A stretch of 64,000 nucleotides of DNA from Dongia_B sp964406155 (GTDB lineage: Bacteria; Pseudomonadota; Alphaproteobacteria; Dongiales; Dongiaceae), in the NCBI GenBank assembly GCA_964406155.1, contig CAYOQR010000014.1:1-64000 (forward strand). Reading direction: 5' to 3'. Positions 24,957 through 34,527 of the stretch are shown here, piece by piece; position 1 is the stretch's first letter, and every line of letters begins with the position of its first letter. The notes under the pieces are model-generated. The model saw nothing but the letters and a program-made list of their open reading frames with translations. It was not told the DNA's origin and searched no databases. Both the position numbers and the translations under genes were made by a program.

Positions 24957-26306
24957 ATGCGCTACTTGCCGCTGACCGAGGCCGACCGGCGGGCGATGCT
25001 CGCCAAGATCGGCGCGCCGTCGGTCGAGAGTCTCTATGCCGATGTGCCGCAGAAGGCACTGCTGACGGCGCCGATCGCCGAGCTGCCCAATCACTGGGGC
25101 GAGATCGAGGTCGAACGCCAGATGCAGGCCTTCGCCGGGCAGAATCTCGGCACCGCCTCCTGCCCGAGCTTTCTCGGCGCCGGTGCATATCGCCATCACG
25201 TGCCGGCGACGGTGGATTATCTGATCCAGCGGGGCGAGTTCCTCACCTCCTACACGCCCTATCAGCCGGAGGTGACCCAGGGGACGCTGCAATATCTCTT
25301 CGAGTTCCAGACCCAGGTCGCCCTGCTGACCGGCATGGAGGTGGCGAATGCCTCCATGTATGACGGCGCCACCTCGACCTGCGAGGCGGTGCAGATGGCG
25401 AACCGCGTCACGCGGCGCAAGCGGGCGGTGATCTCAGGCGGGCTGCATCCGCATTACCGCGAGGTGATCGGAACACTGGCGAAGTTCACCGGCTTCGACG
25501 TGGTTTCGCCGCCGCCGGCGCCGCAAGGCGGCGAGGATCTGATGGCCCTCGTCGACAAGGACACCTCCTGCATCGTCGTGCAGTATCCGGATTTCTTCGG
25601 CCATGTGCGCGACTACACGAAACTGGCGGAAGCCGCCCATGCGGCGGGCGCGCTGCTGATCGTGGCGGTGACCGAGATCGTCTCGCTGGGCTTGCTGACA
25701 CCGCCGGGCGAAATGGGTGCCGATATCGTCACGGCGGAGGGCCAGTCCTTCGGCAATGCCTTGGGCTTCGGCGGTCCCTATGTCGGTCTCTTTACCACGC
25801 GCGAGAAATATCTGCGGCAGATGCCGGGGCGCCTTGCCGGGCAGACCGTCGATGCGGAAGGCCGGCGCGGCTGGGTGCTGACGCTTTCGACCCGCGAGCA
25901 GCATATCCGGCGCGAGAAGGCGACCAGCAATATCTGCACCAATTCCGGTTTGTGCGCGCTCGCCTTCACCATCCATCTGACCCTGCTGGGCGAGGCCGGA
26001 TTGCGGCGCCTGGCGGAGCTCAATCACGCCAATGCTTCACGCCTTGCTGACCGGCTGGCGGCAATCCCCGGTGTGACGCTGCAGACCGAACAGTTCTTCA
26101 ACGAATTCACCTTGAAGCTGCCGAAGCCGGCGGCCGAAGTGGTCGAAGCCCTGGCGCAGCGCCGCATCCTCGGCGGCGTGCCGGTCTCGCGGCTTTGCCC
26201 GGACGACCCGGCGCTGGCCAACCTGTTGCTGGTAGCGGCAACCGAGACGGTGAGCGATGACGATATGGCGGCGCTGGAAACGGCGCTGAAAGAGGTGCTG
26301 CGATGA
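24957..26306 (+). CDS. gcvPA: Glycine dehydrogenase (decarboxylating) subunit 1
   Basis: This is the N-terminal half of the split P protein, which decarboxylates glycine with subunit 2. The 449-residue product shows YTPYQPEVTQGTLQ, GMEVANASMYDG and EGQSFGNALGFGGPYVG, all typical. The catalytic lysine is on the partner subunit. It overlaps gcvPB by four bases (ATGA), so the two are made in equal amounts. Confidence 0.97.
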   Translation: MRYLPLTEADRRAMLAKIGAPSVESLYADVPQKALLTAPIAELPNHWGEIEVERQMQAFAGQNLGTASCPSFLGAGAYRHHVPATVDYLIQRGEFLTSYTPYQPEVTQGTLQYLFEFQTQVALLTGMEVANASMYDGATSTCEAVQMANRVTRRKRAVISGGLHPHYREVIGTLAKFTGFDVVSPPPAPQGGEDLMALVDKDTSCIVVQYPDFFGHVRDYTKLAEAAHAAGALLIVAVTEIVSLGLLTPPGEMGADIVTAEGQSFGNALGFGGPYVGLFTTREKYLRQMPGRLAGQTVDAEGRRGWVLTLSTREQHIRREKATSNICTNSGLCALAFTIHLTLLGEAGLRRLAELNHANASRLADRLAAIPGVTLQTEQFFNEFTLKLPKPAAEVVEALAQRRILGGVPVSRLCPDDPALANLLLVAATETVSDDDMAALETALKEVLR

Positions 26307-27835
26307 ACATGCCCGTTACTTCCGCCGCCGGTGCGGCCGGCGGCACCATCTCCGGCAACAAGGCGCTGCAGATCGAAGAGTCACTGATCTTCGAACAGGA
26401 TGCGCCCGGCCGCACGGCGGTCGATCTGCCGGCGGTGCCGCAGCACAAGGACCGTCTCGGCGGGTTGCGGCGCAAGCAGGATGTCGGCTTGCCCGGCCTC
26501 TCCGAACCGCAAGTGGTGCGCCACTATACCAAGCTCAGCCAGAAGAACTTCGCGATCGACATGAATGTCTATCCGCTGGGTTCCTGCACCATGAAGCATA
26601 ATCCGCGGATCAACGAGAAGGTGGCGCGTCTGCCCGGCATCGCCGATCTGCATCCGATGCAGCCGGTCTCGACCGTGCAGGGCGCGCTGGCGCTCATTGA
26701 TCGTCTGGCGCATTGGCTGAAGACGCTCACGAATATGCCAGCGGTCGCCATGTCGCCGGCGGCGGGCGCCCATGGCGAGCTCTGCGGCATCATGACGATC
26801 CGCGCGGCGCTGCTGGCCAAGGGCGATGCCCGCAAGCGCATCCTGGTGCCGGAATCAGCCCATGGCACCAATCCGGCAACGGCCGCCGCTTGCGGCTACG
26901 AGGTTGATCCGGTGCCGGCGGATGAACGGGGGCGGGTCGATCTCGCCGCCTTCAAGGCGAAGCTGGGGCCCGATGTCGCCGGTACCATGATCACCAATCC
27001 CAATACTTGCGGCCTGTTCGAGAACGACATCATCGACATCGCCGATGCGATCCATGGGATCGGCGGCTACTTCTATTGCGACGGGGCGAATTTCAACGCC
27101 ATCGTCGGCCGCGTGCGGCCGGGCGATCTCGGCGTCGATGCCATGCATATCAACCTGCACAAGACCTTCTCGACGCCCCATGGCGGCGGCGGCCCCGGCG
27201 CCGGTCCGGTGGTGCTTTCGGCGGCCTTGGCGCCTTATGCGCCTTTGCCCTACGTCACCCACGGCCCGAACGGCTTCGATCTCAAGGAGCATGACAAGGG
27301 CGGCCATGCCTTCGGCCGCATGAAGGGCTTCCACGGCCAGATGGGCATGTTCACCCGGGCGCTGGCTTATATCATGAGCCACGGTTCGGACGGGCTGCGC
27401 CAGGCCTCGGGCGATGCTGTGCTCAACGCCAATTACATCCTGGCCGGCCTCAGGGACACGCTGACCCCGGCCTTCCCCGGGACCTGCATGCATGAGGCCC
27501 TGTTCAATGACGACTTCCTGCAGGGGAGCGGCGTCACCACGCTCGATTTCGCCAAGGCGATGATCGACGAGGGCTATCACCCGATGACCATGTATTTCCC
27601 GCTGGTGGTACATGGTGCCCTGCTGATGGAGCCGACCGAGACCGAGAGCCGCGACGGGCTCGATCAGTATGTCGCGGTGGTCAAAGGCCTGGCGGAACGG
27701 GCCAAGACGGGGGATGTTGCCTATTTCGAAGGGGCGCCCTATCACACGCCGCGCCGACGCCTTGATGAAACCCTGGCGGCGCGTCAGCCGATCCTGAAAT
27801 GGAAACCGGAAGAAACGAAGAAAGCGGCGGAGTGA
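26303..27835 (+). CDS. gcvPB: Glycine dehydrogenase (decarboxylating) subunit 2
   Basis: The C-terminal half of the split P protein carries the pyridoxal phosphate site. K287 in HINLHKTFSTPHGGGGPG is the cofactor lysine. The 510-residue length and the segments YPLGSCTMKHNPRIN and MSPAAGAHGELCG are standard. It is the last core gcv gene; an isochorismatase-family gene follows after 7 bases and may ride on the same transcript. Confidence 0.97.
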   Translation: MNMPVTSAAGAAGGTISGNKALQIEESLIFEQDAPGRTAVDLPAVPQHKDRLGGLRRKQDVGLPGLSEPQVVRHYTKLSQKNFAIDMNVYPLGSCTMKHNPRINEKVARLPGIADLHPMQPVSTVQGALALIDRLAHWLKTLTNMPAVAMSPAAGAHGELCGIMTIRAALLAKGDARKRILVPESAHGTNPATAAACGYEVDPVPADERGRVDLAAFKAKLGPDVAGTMITNPNTCGLFENDIIDIADAIHGIGGYFYCDGANFNAIVGRVRPGDLGVDAMHINLHKTFSTPHGGGGPGAGPVVLSAALAPYAPLPYVTHGPNGFDLKEHDKGGHAFGRMKGFHGQMGMFTRALAYIMSHGSDGLRQASGDAVLNANYILAGLRDTLTPAFPGTCMHEALFNDDFLQGSGVTTLDFAKAMIDEGYHPMTMYFPLVVHGALLMEPTETESRDGLDQYVAVVKGLAERAKTGDVAYFEGAPYHTPRRRLDETLAARQPILKWKPEETKKAAE

Positions 27836-27842
27836 TCCAGGC

Positions 27843-28367
27843 ATGAGCAAGACGGCCTTGATCCTGATCGATATCCAGCGGGGCTTGCTGGAAGAGGGGC
27901 CCGGCATCTATCGCGCCGACGAGATCGTCGCACGGGCGGCCGATCTGCTGCGCCGGGCCCGGGCCGGCAAAACGCCGGTCCTGCATGTGCGCCATGACGG
28001 CGGCAAAGGCGACAGCCTGGAGCAGGGAACGGCGGGCTGGCTGCATCATCCGGCGGTGGCGCCCGGCGCCGATGAACCCGTCATCGAGAAGGTGACGCCA
28101 AGCGCCTTCGTCAGCGGCGAACTGGACCGGCGGTTGCGCGCCGCCGGGATCGAGCGGCTGGTGATCGCCGGTCTGCAGACCGATTACTGCATCGACACGA
28201 ATTGCCGGGTGGCGTGCAATCTCGGCTATGACGTGGTGCTGGCCGAGGATGCGCATTCGACCTTCGACGGATCGGGGCTGACGGCGGCCCAGATCATCAC
28301 CCATCACAACCGGATTCTCAGCAGCTCGACGGTGACGCTCAAGAAGGCGGCCGAGATCCAATTCTGA
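27843..28367 (+). CDS. Isochorismatase-family cysteine hydrolase
   Basis: The 174-residue enzyme has the family triad: D10 in LILIDIQ, K83 in VIEKVTPSAF, and C116 in TDYCIDTNCR. Relatives include nicotinamidases and various amidohydrolases, so the exact substrate cannot be named. It begins 7 bases after gcvPB and is likely co-transcribed, which hints at a link to amine or amide turnover, but this is inference. Confidence 0.88.
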   Translation: MSKTALILIDIQRGLLEEGPGIYRADEIVARAADLLRRARAGKTPVLHVRHDGGKGDSLEQGTAGWLHHPAVAPGADEPVIEKVTPSAFVSGELDRRLRAAGIERLVIAGLQTDYCIDTNCRVACNLGYDVVLAEDAHSTFDGSGLTAAQIITHHNRILSSSTVTLKKAAEIQF

Positions 28368-28422
28368 AACCGTTCCCCAGCGGCAATATAGGCAGCGGGA
28401 ATATAGCCAGGGGAAATATGGG

Positions 28423-29598
28423 ATGAGCCTCGATATCGTCAAGCTGCGGGCGGAAACGCCCGGTTGCCGTCACGTTGCCCATTTCAATAATGCCGGCGCC
28501 TCGCTGCAGCCGCAGCCGGTGCTGGAGACGGTGATCGATCATCTGCGCCTGGAAGGCGAGATCGGCGGATATGAGGCGGCGGACCGGGCTGAGGCGCGCC
28601 ATGAGGCGGTCTATGCCTCGATCGCCCGGCTGATCAATTGCGCGGCCGATGAGGTGGCGCTGATCGAGAATGCCACCCGCGCCTGGGACATGGCCTTCTA
28701 CTCGCTCCGCTTCGGCCCCGGCGACCGCATCCTCACCAGCATTGCCGAATATGCCAGCAACTATATCGCCTTCCTGCAGGTGGCGCGGCGCACGGGTGCC
28801 GAGATCATCGCCATCCCCAATGACGAACATGGCCAGGTCTCGGTCGAGGCGCTGGAGAAATTGATCGATGCGCGGGTGAAGCTGATTGCCGTCACCCATG
28901 TGCCGACCAATGGCGGGCTGATCAATCCGGCGGCGGCGATCGGCGCCGTCGCGCGGCGGCACAAGATCCCCTTCCTGCTGGATGCCTGCCAATCGGTCGG
29001 GCAGTTGCGTATCGATGTCGAGGCGATCGGCTGCGACATGCTGTCGGCGACGGGGCGCAAATATCTGCGGGGCCCGCGCGGCACCGGGTTTCTTTATGTG
29101 CGGCGGGCGTTGCTCGATCATCTCGAGCCGCCCTTCCTCGATCTGCATGCGGCAACCTGGGTGGCACCCGATCGCTACGAGATACTGTCCGATGCCCGGC
29201 GCTTCGAGAACTGGGAAAGCGGGATCGCCGGCCGGCTCGGACTGGGGGTGGCGGTGGATTACGCTCTGGCGCTCGGCATGGACAAGATCGAGGCCGAGTT
29301 GCGGGCGAAAGCCGCACATCTCCGGGAGAAGTTGCAGGCACTGCCCGGTGTCACCGTGCACGATATCGGGGCCGAGAAGGGCGGCATCGTCACCTTCAGC
29401 AAAGCCGGGCTCGACGCGGATGCCGTCAAGGCCGGTCTCACGGCGGCGAGGATCAATGTCTCGACCTCCGGCCGCTCATCTACCTATCTGGACATGACGG
29501 CGCGCCAGCTCGACCAGATCGTCCGCGCCTCGGTGCATTATTTCAACACCGAGGTGGAGATCGATCAGCTCTGCCGGACGGTCGCTGCCCTGAAATAA
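28423..29598 (+). CDS. Class V aminotransferase-fold PLP enzyme
   Basis: The 391-residue protein has the class V fold with FNNAGASLQP at the start, LDACQSVGQLRIDV, and cofactor lysine K213 in GRKYLRGPRGTGFLY. Related enzymes include isopenicillin N epimerase-like proteins, cysteine desulfurase-like lyases and the ergothioneine lyase EgtE; the ergothioneine partners are absent here, so no precise name is given. It ends two bases before the convergent flavoprotein gene, with no terminator between. Confidence 0.85.
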   Translation: MSLDIVKLRAETPGCRHVAHFNNAGASLQPQPVLETVIDHLRLEGEIGGYEAADRAEARHEAVYASIARLINCAADEVALIENATRAWDMAFYSLRFGPGDRILTSIAEYASNYIAFLQVARRTGAEIIAIPNDEHGQVSVEALEKLIDARVKLIAVTHVPTNGGLINPAAAIGAVARRHKIPFLLDACQSVGQLRIDVEAIGCDMLSATGRKYLRGPRGTGFLYVRRALLDHLEPPFLDLHAATWVAPDRYEILSDARRFENWESGIAGRLGLGVAVDYALALGMDKIEAELRAKAAHLREKLQALPGVTVHDIGAEKGGIVTFSKAGLDADAVKAGLTAARINVSTSGRSSTYLDMTARQLDQIVRASVHYFNTEVEIDQLCRTVAALK

Positions 29599-29600
29599 AC

Positions 29601-32039
29601 TCAGAGCAGGATGCGCTGGCGTTTCGGATCATAGGCGCAGCCCTTGATCCGCGTCGCCGGGCTGCGCGTGCCGAATGATTCGACAGCGAAACCGTCATCC
29701 CGTGTTGCCAGCTCGGCCGGCACATAGCCAAGCACCAGGCTCTTGCCGATGGTCGGGGCGTAATTGCCGCTGGTGGTGATGCCGACCACCCGGTCGTCGT
29801 GGAGGATCGCTTCGCTGCCATAGACCGAGAGCGGCTGCTCCAAGGCAAGGCAGACGAGGCGCCATTGCGGCCCTGTTTCCTTCTGCCGCAACAGGGCATC
29901 GCGGCCGATGAAATCGGATTTGTGCCAGCCGACGGCGAAATCCAGGCCCGCCTCGAGCGGCGTCGTATCCGGACTGATATCGGCGCCCCAATAGAGATAG
30001 CGCTTTTCCAGGCGCAGGCTGTCGATAGCGTGATAGCCGGCATCGATCAGGCCGAGATCGGCGCCGGCCTCCCACAGATTCTCATAGACATAGGCGGCAT
30101 ATTCCGTGGGGATATGCAGTTCCCAGCCCAGCTCGCCGACATAAGTGAGGCGGATCGCCAGGACCGGCGCATAGCCGATGAAGATTTCCTTGGCCGTCAT
30201 ATAAGGGAAGGCTGCATTGCCGAGATCGCTTTCGGTCACCCGCGCCAGCACGTCGCGCGATTTCGGCCCGCAGAGATTGATGACGGCACGGCCCGAGGTA
30301 ACATCGGTCAAGGTGGCGCTGCCGTCATCCGGCAGATGGTCGCGGATCCAGCCGCCATCGCGCGTGCCGAAGCCGCTGCCGGTCACGACATAGAACTGAT
30401 CCTCGGCCAGCCGCATGATGGTGAGATCGGCCTCGATGCCGCCGTGATCGTTCAGAAGCTGGGTATAGATGGCGGCACCCGGCGCCTTGTCGAGATCGGC
30501 GGCAGCCATGCGTTGCAGGCCGGCGAAGGCCTTGGGCCCAGTCACCAGGAATTTCGAGAAGGAGGATTGATCGATCAGCGCCGCGCCGCTGCGGATCGCC
30601 TGATGCTCGAACCGGCTGCCGGCCTGCCAGTCGTCGCGGTCGAAGGATTTCTCATTGACGATCTCGATACCGTCGCGGCGGAACCAGTTGGGCCGCTCCC
30701 AGCCGAACTTGCTGCCATGGACGGCACCTTTCGCCAGCAGCTTGTCATGGAACGGGCTGCGTCGGGCACCGCGTCCGGCTTTGCGTTCCTCATTCGGCCA
30801 GGCAACCACGTAATAGCGGGAATAGGCATCGACCGAGACGTCACGCAGATAGGCAGGGCCCGTGTGCAATTTGCCGAAGCGGCGCAGGTCGAAGGGCCAG
30901 AGATCGTTCTGCGGCCGGCCTTCCAGGATCCATTCCGCCATGGCCTTGCCGGCGCCACCCGAGGCGGCGATGCCGGAGGTGAAGCCGGCGGCAACATAGA
31001 AATTGTCATAGCCCGGTACCGGCCCCATGACCGGTTCGCCATCGGGCGAAATCGGGATCGGCCCGTTGATGACGGTACGGATGCCGACCTCGTTGAGATG
31101 CGGCAGGCGGTGGCAGGCTGGGCCGATGATTTCTTCCAGCCGCGTGTAATTGGCATCGAAGAGCTGCTGCACGAAATCCTGCGGCAGATAGCCGGTGCCG
31201 CAGGCCATGTCGGTCTTCGCTTCCCAGCCGCCGATGGCAAGGGCGCCCGGTTCCGGCTTGGCATAGAAGGCGGCATCGGGGTCGCGCATGGTTGGCAGGT
31301 TGTCGGGGATGAGATCGGTCTTCTCCGTGACGAGATATTGATGCTCGACCACGGTGATCGGCAGATCGACACCGGCCAGTTCGCCCACCTGCCGGCCCCA
31401 GAGACCACCGGCATTGATGACGATCTCGCAGGCGATGGTGCCGTGATCGGTGACGACACCGGTCAGGCGCTTGCGCTGATTGCCCCGGCCGCGTTCGAAG
31501 CCGGTGACGGTGACGCCCTCGATCACTTTGCCGCCCCGACGCCGGGCACCTCTGGCATAGGCCTGGGTCAGGCCATAGGGATCGACATAGCCGTCACGCG
31601 GGATATAGGCCGCGCCGATCACGCCCTCGACGGAGCCGACGGGATAGAGCTTCTTCAACTCGCTGGGCGTGAGGAGATGGAGATCGAAATGCAGGGCCTT
31701 GGCGACGGTCGCCGCGCGCTTCAGTTCCTCCATCCGCGCCGGCGATGCGGCAATGCGGATGCTGCCCACCTCATGCCAGCCGACATCCTGCTCGGTCTCC
31801 GCGCCGATCTCGCCGAAGAGTTCGGCGGAATATTTCATCATGCGGGTGAGATTGCTGGTGGAGCGCAACTGACCGACCAGACCGGCCGCATGCCAGGTCG
31901 CGCCATGGGTCAGTTGCGCCTTTTCCAGGAGCACCACATCGCGTTCGCCGGCCTTGGTCAGGTGATAGGCGATGGAGCAGCCGATGGCGCCGCCACCGAT
32001 GACGACGATGCGGGCCTGGCTGGGGATTTTAGCGCTCAT
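29601..32039 (-). CDS. Dimethylglycine/sarcosine dehydrogenase-like flavoprotein
   Basis: An 812-residue enzyme joining an FAD-binding oxidoreductase domain (VVIGGGAIGCSIAYHL near residue 10) to a GcvT-like folate-binding half with LTYVGELGWELHIP. HGATWHAAGLVGQLR is the usual covalent-flavin region of the family. It should oxidise N-methylglycines and pass the one-carbon unit to tetrahydrofolate. ATG 32039 is chosen; ATG 32051 and an upstream GTG-type extension are in frame. The neighbouring gcv operon makes a glycine and one-carbon role coherent. Confidence 0.9.
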   Translation of the reverse strand: MSAKIPSQARIVVIGGGAIGCSIAYHLTKAGERDVVLLEKAQLTHGATWHAAGLVGQLRSTSNLTRMMKYSAELFGEIGAETEQDVGWHEVGSIRIAASPARMEELKRAATVAKALHFDLHLLTPSELKKLYPVGSVEGVIGAAYIPRDGYVDPYGLTQAYARGARRRGGKVIEGVTVTGFERGRGNQRKRLTGVVTDHGTIACEIVINAGGLWGRQVGELAGVDLPITVVEHQYLVTEKTDLIPDNLPTMRDPDAAFYAKPEPGALAIGGWEAKTDMACGTGYLPQDFVQQLFDANYTRLEEIIGPACHRLPHLNEVGIRTVINGPIPISPDGEPVMGPVPGYDNFYVAAGFTSGIAASGGAGKAMAEWILEGRPQNDLWPFDLRRFGKLHTGPAYLRDVSVDAYSRYYVVAWPNEERKAGRGARRSPFHDKLLAKGAVHGSKFGWERPNWFRRDGIEIVNEKSFDRDDWQAGSRFEHQAIRSGAALIDQSSFSKFLVTGPKAFAGLQRMAAADLDKAPGAAIYTQLLNDHGGIEADLTIMRLAEDQFYVVTGSGFGTRDGGWIRDHLPDDGSATLTDVTSGRAVINLCGPKSRDVLARVTESDLGNAAFPYMTAKEIFIGYAPVLAIRLTYVGELGWELHIPTEYAAYVYENLWEAGADLGLIDAGYHAIDSLRLEKRYLYWGADISPDTTPLEAGLDFAVGWHKSDFIGRDALLRQKETGPQWRLVCLALEQPLSVYGSEAILHDDRVVGITTSGNYAPTIGKSLVLGYVPAELATRDDGFAVESFGTRSPATRIKGCAYDPKRQRILL

Positions 32040-32110
32040 GTCTCTATCCATTCTGGCGTCACCGGTCGGCTCGATCCGGCGGCTCCAGTCTGGTGAATCT
32101 TGGTCGCAAG

Positions 32111-32151
32111 ACAAATTAATAGTACAATGATAAGATATTAATTCTGTTAAT
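32111..32151. promoter_or_regulatory. AT-rich divergent control region
   Basis: Between the flavoprotein and LysR genes a 40-base AT-rich stretch holds two ATTAAT boxes separated by 16 bases and a nearby TTAAT. LysR regulators usually bind in such divergent gaps, so this is the likely operator, but no exact T-N11-A site is convincing. Confidence 0.45.
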
Positions 32152-32166
32152 GTCCGGGTGACGCCG

Positions 32167-33117
32167 ATGAATCATGCGCAATTGCGGGCCTTTCATGCTG
32201 TGGCGACGGCCGGCAGCTTTTCCCGGGCGGCGGCGCAGATCGGACTTACCCAGCCGGCGCTCAGCCTGCAGGTTCGGGCCCTGGAACGGGCCCATGGCCT
32301 GCAGCTCATCCGCCGGACGGGCAACGGCGCGGCTTTGACCGATGCCGGCCGCACCCTGTTCGCCCTGACCCGGCAATTGGCGGAGCTGGAGGCGGGGATC
32401 GAGCGCACCCTCGACAGCCTGCGAGATGTCAAGGCCGGCGAGCTGCGGCTGATGGCCGACAGTCCCTATGTTGGCATGGAGGTGATCGGCGCCTTCGCAA
32501 GACGCCATCCGGCGGTGCAATTGAAGGTCCGGTTCGGCAATTCAACGGCGGCCTGGGAGGCCTTGCTGGAGCGTCTGGCCGATGCTGTCATCGTCTCCAA
32601 TCCCAAGCCCGATGACCGGGTGACGGTGGTGCCTTTCGCGCGACAGCGTCTGGTGGCCCTGGTGCCCCGGGATCACCCGCTTGCCGGGCACCAGCGCATT
32701 GCGATTACCCGCCTGGCTCAGGAGCGCGTCATCTGGCGCGAGGCAACCTCGGGCACCCAGCGCCTGGCGGAGATCGCCCTCGCCGAGGCCGGTGTCACCC
32801 TGCGCACGGCCATGCAGCTCGAAAGCCGCGAGGCGCTGCGCGAGGCGGTGGCGCAAGGGCTCGGCATCGGCTTCGCCACCGACCGGGAATCCGGCTGGGA
32901 CGAACGAGTCCAGGCCCTGGTGCTCAGCGATGTGACGGCCGTCAATATCGACACCGTCTCCTGTCTCCACGGCGATGCCGCCCGGCGCAGTGTCGCCGCT
33001 TTGCTGGCGGTGGCGAAAGAATGTGCCGTGAAGAATGGGCTGGGGGCGGAAAGCTTCCGGAAGGGCGGCTCAGGGAAGGGCGGCGCGGAAAAGCGGACAA
33101 AGAAAAAGGCCGGCTGA
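32167..33117 (+). CDS. LysR family transcriptional regulator
   Basis: The 316-residue protein has an N-terminal winged helix with the LysR signature (GSFSRAAAQIGLTQPALSLQ) and a substrate-binding domain (LRLMADSPYVGMEVIGAF). It is divergent from the dimethylglycine dehydrogenase-like gene and probably regulates it, sensing a related amine; this follows the usual LysR arrangement and is not proven. ATG 32167 is preferred over GTG 32158. The C-terminus is Lys/Gly-rich. Confidence 0.92.
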   Translation: MNHAQLRAFHAVATAGSFSRAAAQIGLTQPALSLQVRALERAHGLQLIRRTGNGAALTDAGRTLFALTRQLAELEAGIERTLDSLRDVKAGELRLMADSPYVGMEVIGAFARRHPAVQLKVRFGNSTAAWEALLERLADAVIVSNPKPDDRVTVVPFARQRLVALVPRDHPLAGHQRIAITRLAQERVIWREATSGTQRLAEIALAEAGVTLRTAMQLESREALREAVAQGLGIGFATDRESGWDERVQALVLSDVTAVNIDTVSCLHGDAARRSVAALLAVAKECAVKNGLGAESFRKGGSGKGGAEKRTKKKAG

Positions 33118-33130
33118 CTAGGCCGACCTT
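33097..33130 (-). terminator. Intrinsic terminator of the atp operon (overlaps lysR end)
   Basis: On the minus strand AAGGTCGGC and GCCGGCCTT form a 9-bp stem with one mismatch around a 7-base loop, followed by TTTTTCTTTG. It ends the atpIBEF'F transcript and also covers the lysR stop codon, so it may serve both genes. Confidence 0.75.
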
Positions 33131-33163
33131 CTCTTCTTGCAGGTACTCTAGGTATCGTGCTGC

Positions 33164-33655
33164 TTAGTGCAGCTTGCGATTCAGTTCGGCGATCGACTGG
33201 TCGATCAGGCCGCTGGCCTTGCCGTCGTCCAGCGTATGGCCGAGCAGACGGATGGTGGCCGCGGTGGCGATATCGACCGCTTCACGCCGCACCTCGGCCA
33301 AGGCATGCGCCTCGGCCTGGGCGATCTTTTCCAGGGCCGCCGTCTCACGACGGGCCAGGCTGGCATCCAGATTGGCCTTCGCCTCCTGGATCTCGCGCTG
33401 GGCCTGGACCTTGGCACTGGCGATGATGTCTTCCGCTTCGCGCAGGGCGTCACGCTGCTTGCGCTGATACTCCGCCAGCAGGGACTGGGCCTCGTCCTTC
33501 AGCTTCTGGGCTTCGTCGAGATCGGCCTTGATCTTGATCGAACGCTGATCGAGGAAGCCGGTCAAGCCGCGCCAGATCTTCGGGCCGGCGAAGATGACGA
33601 AGATGGCGAGGCCGATTTCGACCCAAAAATGCGGATCTTGGATCATTTCTCCCAT
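33164..33655 (-). CDS. atpF: ATP synthase F0 subunit b
   Basis: One of two b-type stator subunits. The 163-residue protein has one N-terminal membrane helix (FWVEIGLAIFVIFAGP) and a long charged coiled coil reaching F1. The ATG at 33655 overlaps the stop of atpF' (TGATG), ensuring coupled translation. Presence of both b and b' is typical of alphaproteobacteria. Confidence 0.94.
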   Translation of the reverse strand: MGEMIQDPHFWVEIGLAIFVIFAGPKIWRGLTGFLDQRSIKIKADLDEAQKLKDEAQSLLAEYQRKQRDALREAEDIIASAKVQAQREIQEAKANLDASLARRETAALEKIAQAEAHALAEVRREAVDIATAATIRLLGHTLDDGKASGLIDQSIAELNRKLH

Positions 33656-34146
33656 CACGCGCGCTCCTTCAGCACGGCATCGACCGAGCCGGCGGCGTCG
33701 CCGGAGTTGACCGAAATCCCGGTCAGCTTACTGGTCATGGCCGAGGCGATGTCGCCGGCGATGGTACGGATATCGGCCAGGGCTTCAGCCTTGCTCGCCT
33801 TGATCCGGCTTTCCGCCGCGGCGGTCTGCTCGGCCAGCTTCTTGGCGAAGTCAGCTTCACGGGCCGCGGTCGAGGCCGCGATGTCGTGCGCCGCCTGGGC
33901 CAGGGCGTCATGCGCCTGGGCCCGGGCATCGGCCATGGATTTCTGATAGGCTGCCAGGACCGCGTCGGCCTCGGCCTTCAGTTTTTCCGCCTTTTCCAGG
34001 TTGCCCTGGATGCGTTCCTCACGCTGCCCCAGCACCTTCGCCACGCGCGGCAGAACCAGGCGCGACATCAGCAGGTAGAGCAGAATGAAGGCAATCGCCA
34101 GCCAGAACAGCTGTGGCGAAAAGGATGTTGGGTCGAGCTGTGGCAT
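33655..34146 (-). CDS. ATP synthase F0 subunit b'
   Basis: The second stator subunit, 163 residues, with membrane helix FWLAIAFILLYLLMSRLVLP near residues 14-33 and an alanine-rich coiled coil. Such b' proteins are often named AtpG or AtpF2. It forms a heterodimer with b. It starts 97 bases after atpE. Confidence 0.94.
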   Translation of the reverse strand: MPQLDPTSFSPQLFWLAIAFILLYLLMSRLVLPRVAKVLGQREERIQGNLEKAEKLKAEADAVLAAYQKSMADARAQAHDALAQAAHDIAASTAAREADFAKKLAEQTAAAESRIKASKAEALADIRTIAGDIASAMTSKLTGISVNSGDAAGSVDAVLKERA

Positions 34147-34243
34147 CGCTCCCTCTCCGCCACCGCGAGGCAGCCTTTCCGTTGGGGAGGTGTTCCCGGT
34201 TGGAAAGGCCGCGCTCGAGCGGCCAGATCAATCTGACGTGGTC

Positions 34244-34471
34244 TTAGGCGGCGAACAGAATGAGCATCGCCACGACGAAGGCGATCAGACCGGTCGCTTC
34301 GACCAGCGCGAAGGTCAGCATCATGTTGCCGAACAGCTTCGCGGAGGCGGCCGGATTACGCAGCGCGCCGTTCATGAAGTTGCCGAACAGGATGCCGAGG
34401 CCGATACCGGCGCCGCCCAGGGCGAGAGCAGCAATACCGGCGCCGATGTACTTCGCAGCTTGTGGATCCAT
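34244..34471 (-). CDS. atpE: ATP synthase F0 subunit c
   Basis: The 75-residue hairpin protein of the proton-driven ring. Two glycine-rich membrane helices are visible (IAALALGGAGIGLGILFG and MMLTFALVEATGLIAFVVAM); the proton-carrying glutamate is in VEATG and the polar loop is RNPAA. Absence of the Q/ES sodium-ligand pattern suggests proton coupling. Confidence 0.97.
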   Translation of the reverse strand: MDPQAAKYIGAGIAALALGGAGIGLGILFGNFMNGALRNPAASAKLFGNMMLTFALVEATGLIAFVVAMLILFAA

Positions 34472-34527
34472 TTTAGACGTTCCTCTTTTCGAAGTTTAAA
34501 GGTTGAAACTCGTGAACCAGACCGATC

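Noticed and set aside
28423..29598. Naming the class V PLP enzyme as ergothioneine lyase EgtE
   Set aside because: The needed egtB, egtD and related genes are not nearby and the motif is shared by several enzyme types.
29799..32096. 765-residue plus-strand open frame opposite the flavoprotein gene
   Set aside because: Same reason: antisense to a gene with clear FAD and GcvT-like domains.
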